From assembly GCA_021732665.1 (NCBI GenBank), contig JAKFUL010000019.1, positions 1 to 64,000 of the forward strand: DNA of 64,000 nt. The letters run 5' to 3'. The stretch is from Acetobacteraceae bacterium. Lineage in GTDB: Bacteria; Pseudomonadota; Alphaproteobacteria; Acetobacterales; Acetobacteraceae. A program made the position numbers and the translations under genes. Under the pieces are notes generated by a model. The model was not told where the DNA came from, made no database searches, and worked only from the letters and a program-made list of their open reading frames with translations. Below are positions 35,964 through 44,505 of this stretch, piece after piece; the stretch's first letter is position 1, and each line of letters begins with the position of its first letter.

Positions 35964-37090
35964 GTGAAGGCCGCCATGCCCAGCGTCTCCCGCCCGATGA
36001 TCAACCGCTGTATCCCTGCCGTGCCGTCAATGGCCGACAGCATGGCGCAATCGCGCCAGCAGCGCTCCACCACCGCCTCCTCGGCCGTGCCCCAGGCGCC
36101 CATGCTCTCCATCGCCGCCTGGCAGACGGCCAGCGCGGTATCCACGGCGAAGACCTTGGCCATCGAGACATCGCGCGGCGCGCGCTGCCCCTGGTCCAGC
36201 ATGCCCAGCGCATTGAGGCAAAGCAGACGCGCCGCCTGCAAGCGCGTCGCCGCATCGGCGAGTGCGACCTGGATGGACTGGAATTTCGCGATCGGGCGGC
36301 CGAAGGCGGTGCGCTCGCGGGCATAGTTCTGCGCGCATTCCAGCGCCAGGGAGGCCACGCCCACCGCCTGGATACCGATGAAGGCGCGGCTGCTTTCGAT
36401 GCCGCGATGGAATTGCTCGCCGCCCGCCCCGGCATCGCCGAGAATGTTTTGCCGCGGGACCTTCACCTCGTCGAAGGCCAGTTCCGCGATGGAGAGGTTC
36501 TTCAAGCCGATGGTTGCGATGTCATGGCTCTCCCATGGCGTCTGCGCGCGCTCCACCACCAGCCGGCTGAGGCCGCCGCTGTCCGGGTCCACCACCATCA
36601 GGGTCATGATGTCCGCCACGCCGCCCAGCTTGGCCCATCGCTTGCGGCCATTCACCACATATTCTTCGCCCACCAGCCTGGCCGTGCAGGTGAAGCCGCG
36701 CATGTCGGAGCCGGCCTGGGGCTCGGTGATGGCGGCGGTGGAGACCCAATCCCCCGAAAACAGCTTTGGCAGCCAGCGCGCCTTCTGCTCCGCCGTGCCG
36801 AGATAATTGATCGTTCGCGGCGGCACCACCTCGCTCAGCAGCACCGGCCCACGGGCCAGCGCCTCCAGCAGCATGCCGTATGCGATGTAGCTGAGCCCCG
36901 CGCCGCCGAACTCACCGGGGATTGTGCTGCCGAGATAGCCCAGCGGCGCCAGGGCGCGGAAACAGGTGCGGAGCTGTTCGGCGGAAAATTTTTCGCCCGG
37001 GGCCAGGCCGGCGGCGATGGGCGCGATCACGCCCGCGACCACATCCGCCACGGCCGCCTGCAATTCCCGCGTCGCATCGGTGTCGAACAC
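35960..37090 (-). CDS. Acyl-CoA dehydrogenase with Asp at the usual catalytic Glu position
   Basis: The 376-residue protein has the ACAD layout: an N-terminal helical domain, the FAD site VSTAAITEPQAGSDMRGFTC, the WAKLGGVADIMTLMVV beta-domain and a C-terminal helical domain with RTAFGRPIAKFQSIQVALAD. The catalytic base block reads SAIDGTAGIQRLIIGR, with Asp where most family members have Glu (EGT). The alternative base site used by isovaleryl-CoA dehydrogenase reads ESSR, so it has no Glu there either. The start is GTG 37090 or TTG 37096; both lack a strong ribosome site. Confidence 0.87.
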   Translation of the reverse strand: MFDTDATRELQAAVADVVAGVIAPIAAGLAPGEKFSAEQLRTCFRALAPLGYLGSTIPGEFGGAGLSYIAYGMLLEALARGPVLLSEVVPPRTINYLGTAEQKARWLPKLFSGDWVSTAAITEPQAGSDMRGFTCTARLVGEEYVVNGRKRWAKLGGVADIMTLMVVDPDSGGLSRLVVERAQTPWESHDIATIGLKNLSIAELAFDEVKVPRQNILGDAGAGGEQFHRGIESSRAFIGIQAVGVASLALECAQNYARERTAFGRPIAKFQSIQVALADAATRLQAARLLCLNALGMLDQGQRAPRDVSMAKVFAVDTALAVCQAAMESMGAWGTAEEAVVERCWRDCAMLSAIDGTAGIQRLIIGRETLGMAAFT

Positions 37091-37097
37091 GCTCAAC

Positions 37098-37871
37098 TCA
37101 GCGGTCCCGGAAGACGGGGGCGCGGCGTTCCCGGAAGGCGGCCATGCCTTCCTTCATGTCCTCGGATTTGCTCACCGTATCCGCCCAATGGGTTTCCAGC
37201 CGCTGCGCCGCATCGGGTGTGGCGCGGTATTGCGCATAGACCGTCTCCTTCACCGCGCGGAAAATCGCCGGCGAGCCACCGGCCACCCGCCCGGCGATGC
37301 GCGCCACCTCGGCATCGAAATTCTCCTCCGCGATCACCTTGCTGAGCAGGCCGAATTCCATCGCCTGCGCGGCATCCAGATCCTCGCCCAGCACCAGCAG
37401 ATCCAGGCTGCGGTTGCGGCCGATATAATGGGCGAGGCGCGTCAGGCTCATCCCCCAGCTCGGCACCACGCCGAGATAGGCGTCGCCGGTGCGGAATTTC
37501 GCGGTGGTGGAGGCGAGGCGCACATCGCAGACCATGCCCAGCGCGAAGCCGCCGCCGATGCACCAGCCGCGAATGGCCGAGATGACGGGCTTGGGGAACA
37601 ACTCGATGCGGTCCAGCGTTGCCCGGCCCAGCATGCGGAAGCGGTTGTTGCCCGGGCCGGCCGGCGCCTTGAGGTCGGCGCCGGCGCAAAACGCCCGGTC
37701 GCCGGCGCCGGTCAGCACCACGCAGCGCGTCTCCGGCCGGGCCTCGAGCTCATCGAGCGCGGCCAGCACCTCCTCCAGCAGCAGCATCGTCACCGCGTTC
37801 ACCGGCGGGCGGTCGAGCGTGATGGTGGAGACGCCGCCGTCGTGGCTGACCTGAATAGTCTCGTAGCCCAT
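37098..37871 (-). CDS. Enoyl-CoA hydratase/isomerase (crotonase) family protein
   Basis: The 257-residue protein begins MGYETIQVSHDGGVSTITLDRPPVNAV and has the oxyanion-hole segments AFCAGADLKAPAG and ISAIRGWCIGGGFALGMVCDVRLAS. The catalytic-region block reads GDAYLGVVPSWGMSLTRLAHYIG; the second Glu typical of hydratases is replaced by Ser/Trp here, so an isomerase or lyase activity is possible. It is the first gene of the nine-gene operon ending at 27507. The 237-bp gap upstream separates it from divergent monooxygenase genes. Confidence 0.88.
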   Translation of the reverse strand: MGYETIQVSHDGGVSTITLDRPPVNAVTMLLLEEVLAALDELEARPETRCVVLTGAGDRAFCAGADLKAPAGPGNNRFRMLGRATLDRIELFPKPVISAIRGWCIGGGFALGMVCDVRLASTTAKFRTGDAYLGVVPSWGMSLTRLAHYIGRNRSLDLLVLGEDLDAAQAMEFGLLSKVIAEENFDAEVARIAGRVAGGSPAIFRAVKETVYAQYRATPDAAQRLETHWADTVSKSEDMKEGMAAFRERRAPVFRDR

Positions 37872-38108
37872 GGCCCGTCCTGCTCCCATCGCCGGTAAAA
37901 CTAGACCGCCCGTTGCGTCCTGGCGCCAGTGGCCAATCGGCCGCGCCGGCGCTCTCGATGGCCCCGCTGCCTGCAAACCGGGCAGCAAAGGCGCCCGCTG
38001 CACACCGTCTGGCAGCTCAGCACAAACGGTTGCGGTCCGGTCATCACGGCCCCTTGTCGTCACCCGTCAACGCGCCATCATGCTCGCCGAAGCGGTTGGG
38101 GGCGAGAC
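37872..38108. other. 237-bp divergent intergenic region
   Basis: This gap lies between the leftward acyl-CoA/transport operon and the rightward monooxygenase operon, and should hold both promoters. I see a 10-bp palindrome CTGGCGCCAG at 37920-37929 and a GCTGCC/GGCAGC hairpin around 37965-37985. I see no convincing -35/-10 pair and no small gene. Confidence 0.45.
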
Positions 38109-39254
38109 ATGATTGCGAACGGGATGATGCACATCACCCTCTCCCTTGCCGGCCATGGCGCCCATCCCGCGGCCTGGCGGGTGAGCAGCCTGCCGCGCGG
38201 CCCCGGCCTGCTGCCGGACTGGCGCCCCATGGTGGCGATGGCCGAAGCGGCGGCGTTGGACGCCGTGTTCTTCGGCCCCTGGCCGCAGCCTCCCGGCGCC
38301 CTGGCCGACCACGCGCTGGAGGTGCTGATGCCCGACCCGCTGCCGATCATCGCCTCGCTCATTCCGCGCAGCAGCCGGATCGGCCTGGGCGGTTCGGTGT
38401 ATATTGCCCATACCGAGCCCTTCCACACCGCCCGCGCCTTCGCGGTGATGGACAATCTCTCCGATGGCCGCACCGCCTTGCTGGCCGATACCCAGGGCGC
38501 GGATCAGCAACCCGGGGACTTCGCCCATGCCCCGCGCCCGGCGGATCAAGCTTATGGCCGTGCGGCGGAATACCTCGAAGTGGTCGCGCGGCTGTGGGAA
38601 AGCTGGGAGGCCGATGCGATCCTGGCCGACAAGCCCAGCGGCCATTACGCCGATGGCATGCGCGTGCATCGCATCGACCATGCCGGGCGCTTCTTCACCG
38701 TGCGCGGGCCGCTCACCGCCATCCGCCCGCCGCAGGGCCGGCCGGTGCTGGTGATGCGCGATGCCTCCCCCGCCGGGCTGGAGCTGGCCGCCGCCAGCGC
38801 CGAGCTGTTCCTGGCCCGCTGCGCCAGCCTGGAGGAGGCGCGCGAATGTCGCACCGCGCTGCTTGCCCGGGCCGCGGCGCTGGGCCGGCCAGCGGGCGCG
38901 TTGCGCATCCTGATGGAGTTCATGCCGGTGCTGGCCGCGACGACGCATGCCGCCGCCCGCCGCCTGGAGGAACTCGACGCCCTGGCTGAGCCGCCAGAGG
39001 ACGCCGCGCCCTGCTTCCTCGGCACCCCCGCCGATCTCGCCCAGCGCATGCTGGCCTGGCAGGCGGCCGGCGCCTGCGACGGCTTCAACCTGCTGCCCGC
39101 CCTGCTGCCCAATGACCTCGGCCTGATCTGCCAGGGCGTGGTGCCCGCATTGGTCCGGGAGGGGCGTTTCCGTGCCGGCTACACCGGGAGAACGCTGCGC
39201 GACCATCTCGGCCTGCCCGCGCCGCCGCCCCTGCCGCGGCGGAGTGCGGCATGA
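38109..39254 (+). CDS. Luciferase-like monooxygenase, divergent paralogue
   Basis: The 381-residue protein has an LLM TIM-barrel outline (MVAMAEAAALDAVFFGPWP, RIGLGGSVYIAHTEPFHTARAFAVMDNLSDGRTALLAD, RAAEYLEVVARLWESW and ACDGFNLLPALLPNDLG). The highly conserved GGRAGWNVVTS-NFG block of the NtaA/DszA class is degenerate here (SDGRTALLADTQGADQQPGDFAH). It may therefore be a partner or specificity subunit. Its stop overlaps the canonical LLM gene by 4 bp. The ATG at 38109 is preceded by GGGGCGAG. Confidence 0.8.
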   Translation: MIANGMMHITLSLAGHGAHPAAWRVSSLPRGPGLLPDWRPMVAMAEAAALDAVFFGPWPQPPGALADHALEVLMPDPLPIIASLIPRSSRIGLGGSVYIAHTEPFHTARAFAVMDNLSDGRTALLADTQGADQQPGDFAHAPRPADQAYGRAAEYLEVVARLWESWEADAILADKPSGHYADGMRVHRIDHAGRFFTVRGPLTAIRPPQGRPVLVMRDASPAGLELAAASAELFLARCASLEEARECRTALLARAAALGRPAGALRILMEFMPVLAATTHAAARRLEELDALAEPPEDAAPCFLGTPADLAQRMLAWQAAGACDGFNLLPALLPNDLGLICQGVVPALVREGRFRAGYTGRTLRDHLGLPAPPPLPRRSAA

Positions 39255-40570
39255 GCCGCATGCTCAAGCTCGGCCTGTTCATCTATCCCGGCGGGCATCA
39301 CGTGGCGGGCTGGCGCCATGCCAGCACGCCCGCGCATCGGCTGGGGGGCATGGCGTATTACACCGAGGTCGCGCAGCTCGCCGAACGCGGCAGGTTCGAC
39401 CTGTTCTTCGTCGGCGACACGCTGTTCACGCGCGAGAAGGATGGCCGCTTCTTCGGCCGCCAGGGCATTTCCAACCCCGATCCGGTGTCGCTGATCTCGG
39501 CCTTGTCGGCCGTGACGGAGCATCTCGGCCTCGTCGCCACGCTCTCCACCACCTATCACGAGCCTTACCTGATCGCGCAGAAATTCGCGACGCTGGACCA
39601 TCTCAGCGGCGGCCGCGCCGGCTGGAACGTGGTGACGACCTGGGAGGACCGCGCGGCGCTGAATTTCTCCCGCGACACGGCGATGGCGAAGGCCGATCGC
39701 TATGTTCGCGGAAAGGAGTTCATCGATGCCTGCCGCGCGTTGTGGGATGGCTGGGGGCAGGGGGCGCTGCTGGCCGATGCGGCGGCGGGCCGGCACCACG
39801 ACCCGGCGCTGATCGCGGCCGCGAACCATGTCAGCCCCAGCTTCCAGGTGCGGGGGCCGTTGCGGATGCCGCGCCCGGTGCAGGGCTGGCCGGTGCTGGT
39901 GCAGGCCGGCGGCTCGCCCCCCGGCCGGCATTTCGCGGCGCAAATCGCCGAGGCCATCTTCACGGCACAGACCCGCATCGAGGATGCCCAGGCGTTTCGC
40001 GCCTCGACCCATGCGCTGATGGCCGAGTATGGCCGGGCGCCGCATGAGGTCGTGATCATGCCCGGCCTCTCGCCCCTGCTCGGTTCGACCGAAGCCGAGG
40101 CGAAGCGGCTGGAAGAAGAGCTGGCCGATCTTGTCCACCCCGAGGTCGGGGTCTGGATGCTCAGCGAGAACCTGAATTTTCCACTCTATGACCGCGACCC
40201 GGATGACCTCCTGCCGGTGGCCGAGATCCGCCAGGCGCGGCAGGCCACCGCCAGCGTCGAGACCAACCTGAAATATGCCGAGGCCAACCGGCAGACCATC
40301 GCCCAGGCGGCGCGGGTGATCGCGCGCTCGCGCTCGCACAACTCCTTCGTCGGCACGCCGGAGCAGCTGGCGGACATGATGCAGCACTGGTTCGAAAGCG
40401 GCGCCTGCGACGGCTTCAACATGATGCCGCCGTATTTTCCGGAGCAGTTGCGGGTCTTCGTCGAGCACGCCGTGCCGGTGCTGCAACGGCGCGGGCTGTT
40501 CCGGCGCGAATATGAGGGGCGCAGGTTGCGGGAGAACCTGGGCTTGGCCGTGCCGCCCGCGCGGCGCTAG
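39251..40570 (+). CDS. NtaA/SnaA/DszA-type FMN-dependent monooxygenase
   Basis: The 439-residue protein has the full class signature: MLKLGLFIYPGGHHVAGWRH at the start, GRFDLFFVGDTLF, the EHLGLVATLSTTYHEPYLIAQKFATLDHLSGGRAGWNVVTTWED motif and VLVQAGGSPPGRHFAAQIAEAIFT. The C-terminus ends ACDGFNMMPPYFPEQLRVFVEHAVPVLQRRGLFR. It would oxygenate a substrate (for example a sulfur, nitrogen or aminopolycarboxylate compound) using reduced FMN from a separate reductase. It overlaps its divergent paralogue by 4 bp. Confidence 0.9.
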   Translation: MSRMLKLGLFIYPGGHHVAGWRHASTPAHRLGGMAYYTEVAQLAERGRFDLFFVGDTLFTREKDGRFFGRQGISNPDPVSLISALSAVTEHLGLVATLSTTYHEPYLIAQKFATLDHLSGGRAGWNVVTTWEDRAALNFSRDTAMAKADRYVRGKEFIDACRALWDGWGQGALLADAAAGRHHDPALIAAANHVSPSFQVRGPLRMPRPVQGWPVLVQAGGSPPGRHFAAQIAEAIFTAQTRIEDAQAFRASTHALMAEYGRAPHEVVIMPGLSPLLGSTEAEAKRLEEELADLVHPEVGVWMLSENLNFPLYDRDPDDLLPVAEIRQARQATASVETNLKYAEANRQTIAQAARVIARSRSHNSFVGTPEQLADMMQHWFESGACDGFNMMPPYFPEQLRVFVEHAVPVLQRRGLFRREYEGRRLRENLGLAVPPARR

Positions 40571-40598
40571 CCTGCCGGCAAAACACGGAGGACTCGCC

Positions 40599-41462
40599 AT
40601 GACCGCCCCCGCCCGCCTGCGCGCCTTGCTGGCGCAACCCGGCTTCGTCACCATGCCCGCGGTGTGGGATGGTCTCAGCGCCAAGCTCACGGCGGCGGCC
40701 GGTTTCCCCAGCGCCTTCCTCTCCGGCTCCTGCGTCGCCGCCAGCCGGCTGGGCGGGCCGGACCTGGACCTGATCTCCTTCGCCGAGATGTTCGACAGTT
40801 TCCTGATGGCGCAACGCGCGGCGCCCGACCTGCTGATCCTGGCCGATGGCGACCATGGCTACGGCAACGCCATGAACGTGCAGCGCACCGTGCGCGCCTA
40901 TGGCCAGGCCGGCGCCGCGGCCATCCTGATCGAGGACAAGATCACGCCGCGTGCCCTGACCTCGGCCGGAAAACCCTGCCTGCCGCGGGAGGAGGCGCGG
41001 ATGAAGCTGCGTGCCGCGGTGCAGGCCGCGCGCGACAGCGGCATCCTCATCCTGGCCCGCACCGATTGCCGCCCGACCCAGGGGCTGGAGGAGGCGCTGG
41101 CGCGCATCGCGATCTTCGCCGAGGAAGGCGCCGACATCCTCTTCCTGGACAGCCCGGAAAATCCCGCCGAGATCACCCAGTCCCTGGCCGCGGCCGGCGG
41201 CAAGCCCAGCTTCTGCGTCCTGGCCCAGGCGCCCCCGCGCCAGGTCCCCACGCGCGCCGAGGCCGAGGCGCTGGGCCTGAAGATAGGCACCTATCCGCAG
41301 GGCATGATCTCGCCGGTGGCGGCGGCCATCCAGGCCGGGCTGGCGGCGGCGGCGGCGGGCGAGGCGGTGACGCCCGGCGCCCTGGCCCCCGCGGCACTGC
41401 GCGGCGTGCTCGGCTTTGGCGATTATGACGAGCATGCCCGCCAGTTCATTGTGCAGGGCTGA
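40599..41462 (+). CDS. Isocitrate lyase/PEP mutase-superfamily enzyme, oxaloacetate-decarboxylase-like
   Basis: The 287-residue protein has the superfamily active site: LADGDHGYGNAMNVQRTVRAYGQAGAAAILIEDK, then ILARTD and DSPENPAEI. The DGDHGYGN form, with His where PEP mutase has Thr, resembles the oxaloacetate decarboxylase group of Pseudomonas aeruginosa PA4872 rather than isocitrate lyase. It would cleave a short 2-oxo or hydroxy acid formed from the monooxygenase product. A GGAGG site precedes the ATG by 7 nt. It sits between the LLM pair and two Bug receptors. Confidence 0.87.
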   Translation: MTAPARLRALLAQPGFVTMPAVWDGLSAKLTAAAGFPSAFLSGSCVAASRLGGPDLDLISFAEMFDSFLMAQRAAPDLLILADGDHGYGNAMNVQRTVRAYGQAGAAAILIEDKITPRALTSAGKPCLPREEARMKLRAAVQAARDSGILILARTDCRPTQGLEEALARIAIFAEEGADILFLDSPENPAEITQSLAAAGGKPSFCVLAQAPPRQVPTRAEAEALGLKIGTYPQGMISPVAAAIQAGLAAAAAGEAVTPGALAPAALRGVLGFGDYDEHARQFIVQG

Positions 41463-41469
41463 GCCGGCC

Positions 41470-42420
41470 ATGAAGAGGTTCAGCACGCTTGCTCTGCTCG
41501 GCCTTGTCCTGGGCCTGCCTGGCCACGCGCAGGAGGCCTTCCCCAGCCGCCCCATCCAGCTCATCAACCCCTACCAGCCCGGCGGCGCCACCGACCTCAT
41601 GGCCCGCGCGCTGGCCGCCGCCATGGCGCCCATCCTGGGACAGCCGATGGTGGTGGTGAACCGCGATGGCGCCGCCGGCGGCGTGGGAACTCTTCAGGTG
41701 GCGCGGGCGGCGCCTGATGGGCATACGCTGCTTTTCGCGCCCGCTTTGGTCCAATCCGTGCTGCCGGTGACGCAGCCGGGCTCCGGCCTGCGCAGCGATG
41801 CCCTGCGCCCGGTCTGCCAGACATTCTCCAATGCCCAGGCCATCGCGGTGCGCCATGACAGCCGGTTCCGCAACCTGGCCGATGTGGTGGCGGCCGCCCG
41901 CGCGGCGCCGGCCGGCATCACCTATGGCACGCTGGGCATCGCTTCCATCCCGCATCTGGCGATGGTGCAGTGGCTCCAGGCGGCGGGGGTGGAACTGGCC
42001 CATGTGCCCTATCGCGGCGATGGGCCGGTGATGGCCGATACGCTGGCGGGGCGGATCGATCTCGCCGCCATCGTGCTGGCCTCGGCCGCCGGGCGCTCCG
42101 ACATGCGGCTGCTCGCGGTGTTCGACCTGGAACGCAACCCGGCCTTCCCCGACGTGCCGACGGCCATCGAGCAGGGTTTCGAGGTGGCGCCGACCAGTTT
42201 TGGCGGCGTCTTCGCCCCCGGGGCCACCCCGCCCGAGCGCCTGGCGGTGCTGGAAGCCGCCTGCGCCCAGGCAGCCCTTGGCGAGACCTATGCCGCCGCC
42301 GCCCGCCGCGCCATGCAGCCCGCGGCCTATCACCTGACCGCCGAGGGCTTCGCCCGCCGCCTCGTCGCGGATATCGCGCAGAAGGCCAGGCTGCTCGCCG
42401 GCATCAACCTCTCGCAGTGA
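41470..42420 (+). CDS. Bug-family TctC-like receptor
   Basis: A signal peptide (MKRFSTLALLGLVLGLPGHAQ) leads a 316-residue Bug protein. Motifs include PIQLINPYQPGGATDLMARALAAAM, MVVVNRDGAAGGVGTLQVARAAPDGHTLLF, YGTLGIASIPHLAMVQWLQAAGVELAHVPYRGDGPVMADTLAG and VPTAIEQGFEVAPTSFGGVFAPGATP. Two cysteines (in VCQTF and EAACAQ) are uncommon in the family. The ATG follows the PEP-mutase-like stop by 7 bp, so it is almost certainly co-transcribed with that enzyme and the LLM pair. Confidence 0.9.
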   Translation: MKRFSTLALLGLVLGLPGHAQEAFPSRPIQLINPYQPGGATDLMARALAAAMAPILGQPMVVVNRDGAAGGVGTLQVARAAPDGHTLLFAPALVQSVLPVTQPGSGLRSDALRPVCQTFSNAQAIAVRHDSRFRNLADVVAAARAAPAGITYGTLGIASIPHLAMVQWLQAAGVELAHVPYRGDGPVMADTLAGRIDLAAIVLASAAGRSDMRLLAVFDLERNPAFPDVPTAIEQGFEVAPTSFGGVFAPGATPPERLAVLEAACAQAALGETYAAAARRAMQPAAYHLTAEGFARRLVADIAQKARLLAGINLSQ

Positions 42421-42503
42421 GCGATTCCGCTTGACCTGACCCCGGAGCCTGCCCGTTGATGGGCACGGCACCGGGCGGAAATGCCCCGGGCCAGGGAGAG
42501 ACG

Positions 42504-43466
42504 ATGCGCACACCCATCACCCGCCGCGGCGCGCTGGCGCTGCTGGCCACACCCGCCTTGGCCCAGGGGCTTTGGCCCGCGGGCCCGGTGCGCTTCATCG
42601 GGATCTTCCCGCCCGGTGGCGGCACGGACATCATGAGCCGGCTGTGGTGCGCGAAAATGGCCGAGATCACCGGGCAGCAATTCCTGGTCGAGAACCGCGC
42701 CGGCGCCGGCGGCAATGTCGGCACCGAGGCGATCGCCCGCGCCACGCCCGATGGGCTGAATATCGGCCTGGCCAGCGTCAGCTCGCTGGCCATTTCGCCC
42801 ACCCTCTATGCCCGGCTGGCCTTCGATCCCACGCGGGATTTTTCCTATATTTCAGGGATGTACCAGCTGCCCAATCTGCTGGTGGTCAACAATGACGTGC
42901 CCGCGCGCTCGGTGCCCGAGCTGATCGCGCTGTTGCGCGCCAATCCCGGCCGCTATGCCTATGCCTCCTCGGGCGCCGGCACCACGGTTCACCTCTCGGG
43001 CGAGATGTTCAAGGCGATGGCGGGGCTGGATATCCTGCATGTGCCCTATCGCGGCGGCGCGCCGGCGCATATCGATCTGCTGGGCGGGCGGGTGCACATG
43101 ATCTTCGACAATATCCCCCAGGCGCTGCAGCTGGCGCGCGAGGGCAAAGTGCGCGCACTGGCGGTGACCGGCGCGCGGCGCAGCCCGCAGGCGCCGGAGA
43201 TCCCGACCATGGCCGAGTTCCTGCCGGGCTTCGAGATCACCTCCTGGGCCGGCGTGATGGGCCCGGCCGGCATCCCGCCCGCCCTGGTGGCGCGGATGAA
43301 CGATGTCACCCGCCAGGCGCTGGAAAGCCCCGAGCTGCGCCAGCGCTTCGCGGAGAATGGCGGCACGCCCTGGTTCACCAGCCCGGAGGAATTCGCCAGT
43401 TTCCGCGCCGCCAACGAAGCCAGCTTCGCGCCGCTGATCCGCGCTTCCGGCGCGCGGGTGGAATAG
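42504..43466 (+). CDS. Bug-family TctC-like receptor
   Basis: The start at 42504 follows AGGGAG by 5 nt. A signal (MRTPITRRGALALLATPALAQ) opens the 320-residue protein. Motifs are FIGIFPPGGGTDIMSRLW, FLVENRAGAGGNVGTEAIARATPDGLNIGLASVSS, YAYASSGAGTTVHLSGEMFKAMAGLDILHVPYRGGAPAHIDLLGGRVHMIFDNIPQALQLA and TMAEFLPGFEITSWAGVMGPAGIPP. It is a second receptor in this block and differs strongly from the one upstream, so the two probably bind different ligands. The 83-bp gap could hold its own promoter. Confidence 0.92.
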   Translation: MRTPITRRGALALLATPALAQGLWPAGPVRFIGIFPPGGGTDIMSRLWCAKMAEITGQQFLVENRAGAGGNVGTEAIARATPDGLNIGLASVSSLAISPTLYARLAFDPTRDFSYISGMYQLPNLLVVNNDVPARSVPELIALLRANPGRYAYASSGAGTTVHLSGEMFKAMAGLDILHVPYRGGAPAHIDLLGGRVHMIFDNIPQALQLAREGKVRALAVTGARRSPQAPEIPTMAEFLPGFEITSWAGVMGPAGIPPALVARMNDVTRQALESPELRQRFAENGGTPWFTSPEEFASFRAANEASFAPLIRASGARVE

Positions 43467-43469
43467 CCC

Positions 43470-44489
43470 TCAGGCGCGCATCGCCGGCAGCATGCGCTCG
43501 CTGGCGGGGGGGAGGAATTCGGTGCGGATCAGGCGCTGCCAGGGCGGCGGCGTCGCCACGTCGAAGGCGCGGGCGGCGATGGCCATCATGTTGGCCGCCT
43601 TGGCCGGATCGACATGGCCGATGCCGTGCTGCGCCACAGTGGGGGTGAGGACCGCGTCGCGGAAGATGAAGCGCATGCGCTCGTCTTCCAGCGCCGGGTC
43701 GGCCAGCGCCTCACGCGCGCGGACAGCGGCGATGGCGGCCGCGGGGTCGGCCAGCACGTCCTTCACGCCCTGGATGGTGCAGCGGACGAGGGCGCGCACC
43801 AATTCCGGCTCGGCATTCGCCATGGCCTCGGGCACCACCAACCCATTGCCGTAGATGTCCACGCCGTGGTCGTTGTAGCGAAACATCCGGATATCCGCCG
43901 GCGCGCTGCCCAGCGTGCGCAGCGCGAAGAATGCACCGGAGGTGAAGGCGGTGATCGCCTCGGCCTCGCCCCGGAACAGCAGGGGTTCGCGCAGTGGCGG
44001 CGCCACGTTCACCCAGGTCACGCTGTCCACCGGGATGCCATTGGCCTGGGCGAAGGCGGGGAAGAGGACACGGCCGGAATCGCCCGGCGGTGCCGCGATG
44101 CGCTTGCCGCGCAGATCGGCGGGCGTGTTCACGCCGCGGCCGTTGAGCGTGATCACCGCGGCCAGGGTGCGGTCGAAATACTGGAAGACATCGACGACGG
44201 CGCGGCCAGGGTTTTCGGCGTTGAACTTCACCGCCGCACCCGGGTCGCCAAAGCCGATCTCGGCGGCGCCCGCGCCCACCTTGGTGATGACATCGGCCGA
44301 GCCGAAGCCGCGGATGATCGAGACATTCAGCCCCTCGCGGGCGAAATAGCCGCGCTCGAGCGCGATGAACCAGGCGGAGTGATAGCCCTGCGGCACCCAG
44401 TCGATCATCAGGCGCAGCGCGCGGGGTTGCGCGAAGGCGGGGGCGGCGAGGAGGGGCAGTGCGGCCAAAGCGCGGCGGGTGGTGTTCAT
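43470..44489 (-). CDS. NMT1/THI5-SsuA-type substrate-binding protein
   Basis: The ATG at 44489 follows AGGAG closely and opens a signal (MNTTRRALAALPLLAAPAFAQ). The 339-residue protein has LRLMIDWVPQGYHSAWFIALERGYFAREGLNVSIIRGFGSADVITKVGAGAAEIGFGDPGA, DLRGKRIAAPPGDSGRVLFPAFAQANG and NDHGVDIYGNGLVVPE. It would bind an aromatic or amidine-like ligand in the periplasm. It is the last gene of the six-gene operon and no ABC ATPase or permease is in that operon; those at 20938-22453 are the only matching-class subunits in the window. Confidence 0.88.
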   Translation of the reverse strand: MNTTRRALAALPLLAAPAFAQPRALRLMIDWVPQGYHSAWFIALERGYFAREGLNVSIIRGFGSADVITKVGAGAAEIGFGDPGAAVKFNAENPGRAVVDVFQYFDRTLAAVITLNGRGVNTPADLRGKRIAAPPGDSGRVLFPAFAQANGIPVDSVTWVNVAPPLREPLLFRGEAEAITAFTSGAFFALRTLGSAPADIRMFRYNDHGVDIYGNGLVVPEAMANAEPELVRALVRCTIQGVKDVLADPAAAIAAVRAREALADPALEDERMRFIFRDAVLTPTVAQHGIGHVDPAKAANMMAIAARAFDVATPPPWQRLIRTEFLPPASERMLPAMRA

Positions 44490-44505
44490 CGGGCTCTCCT
44501 TGGGG

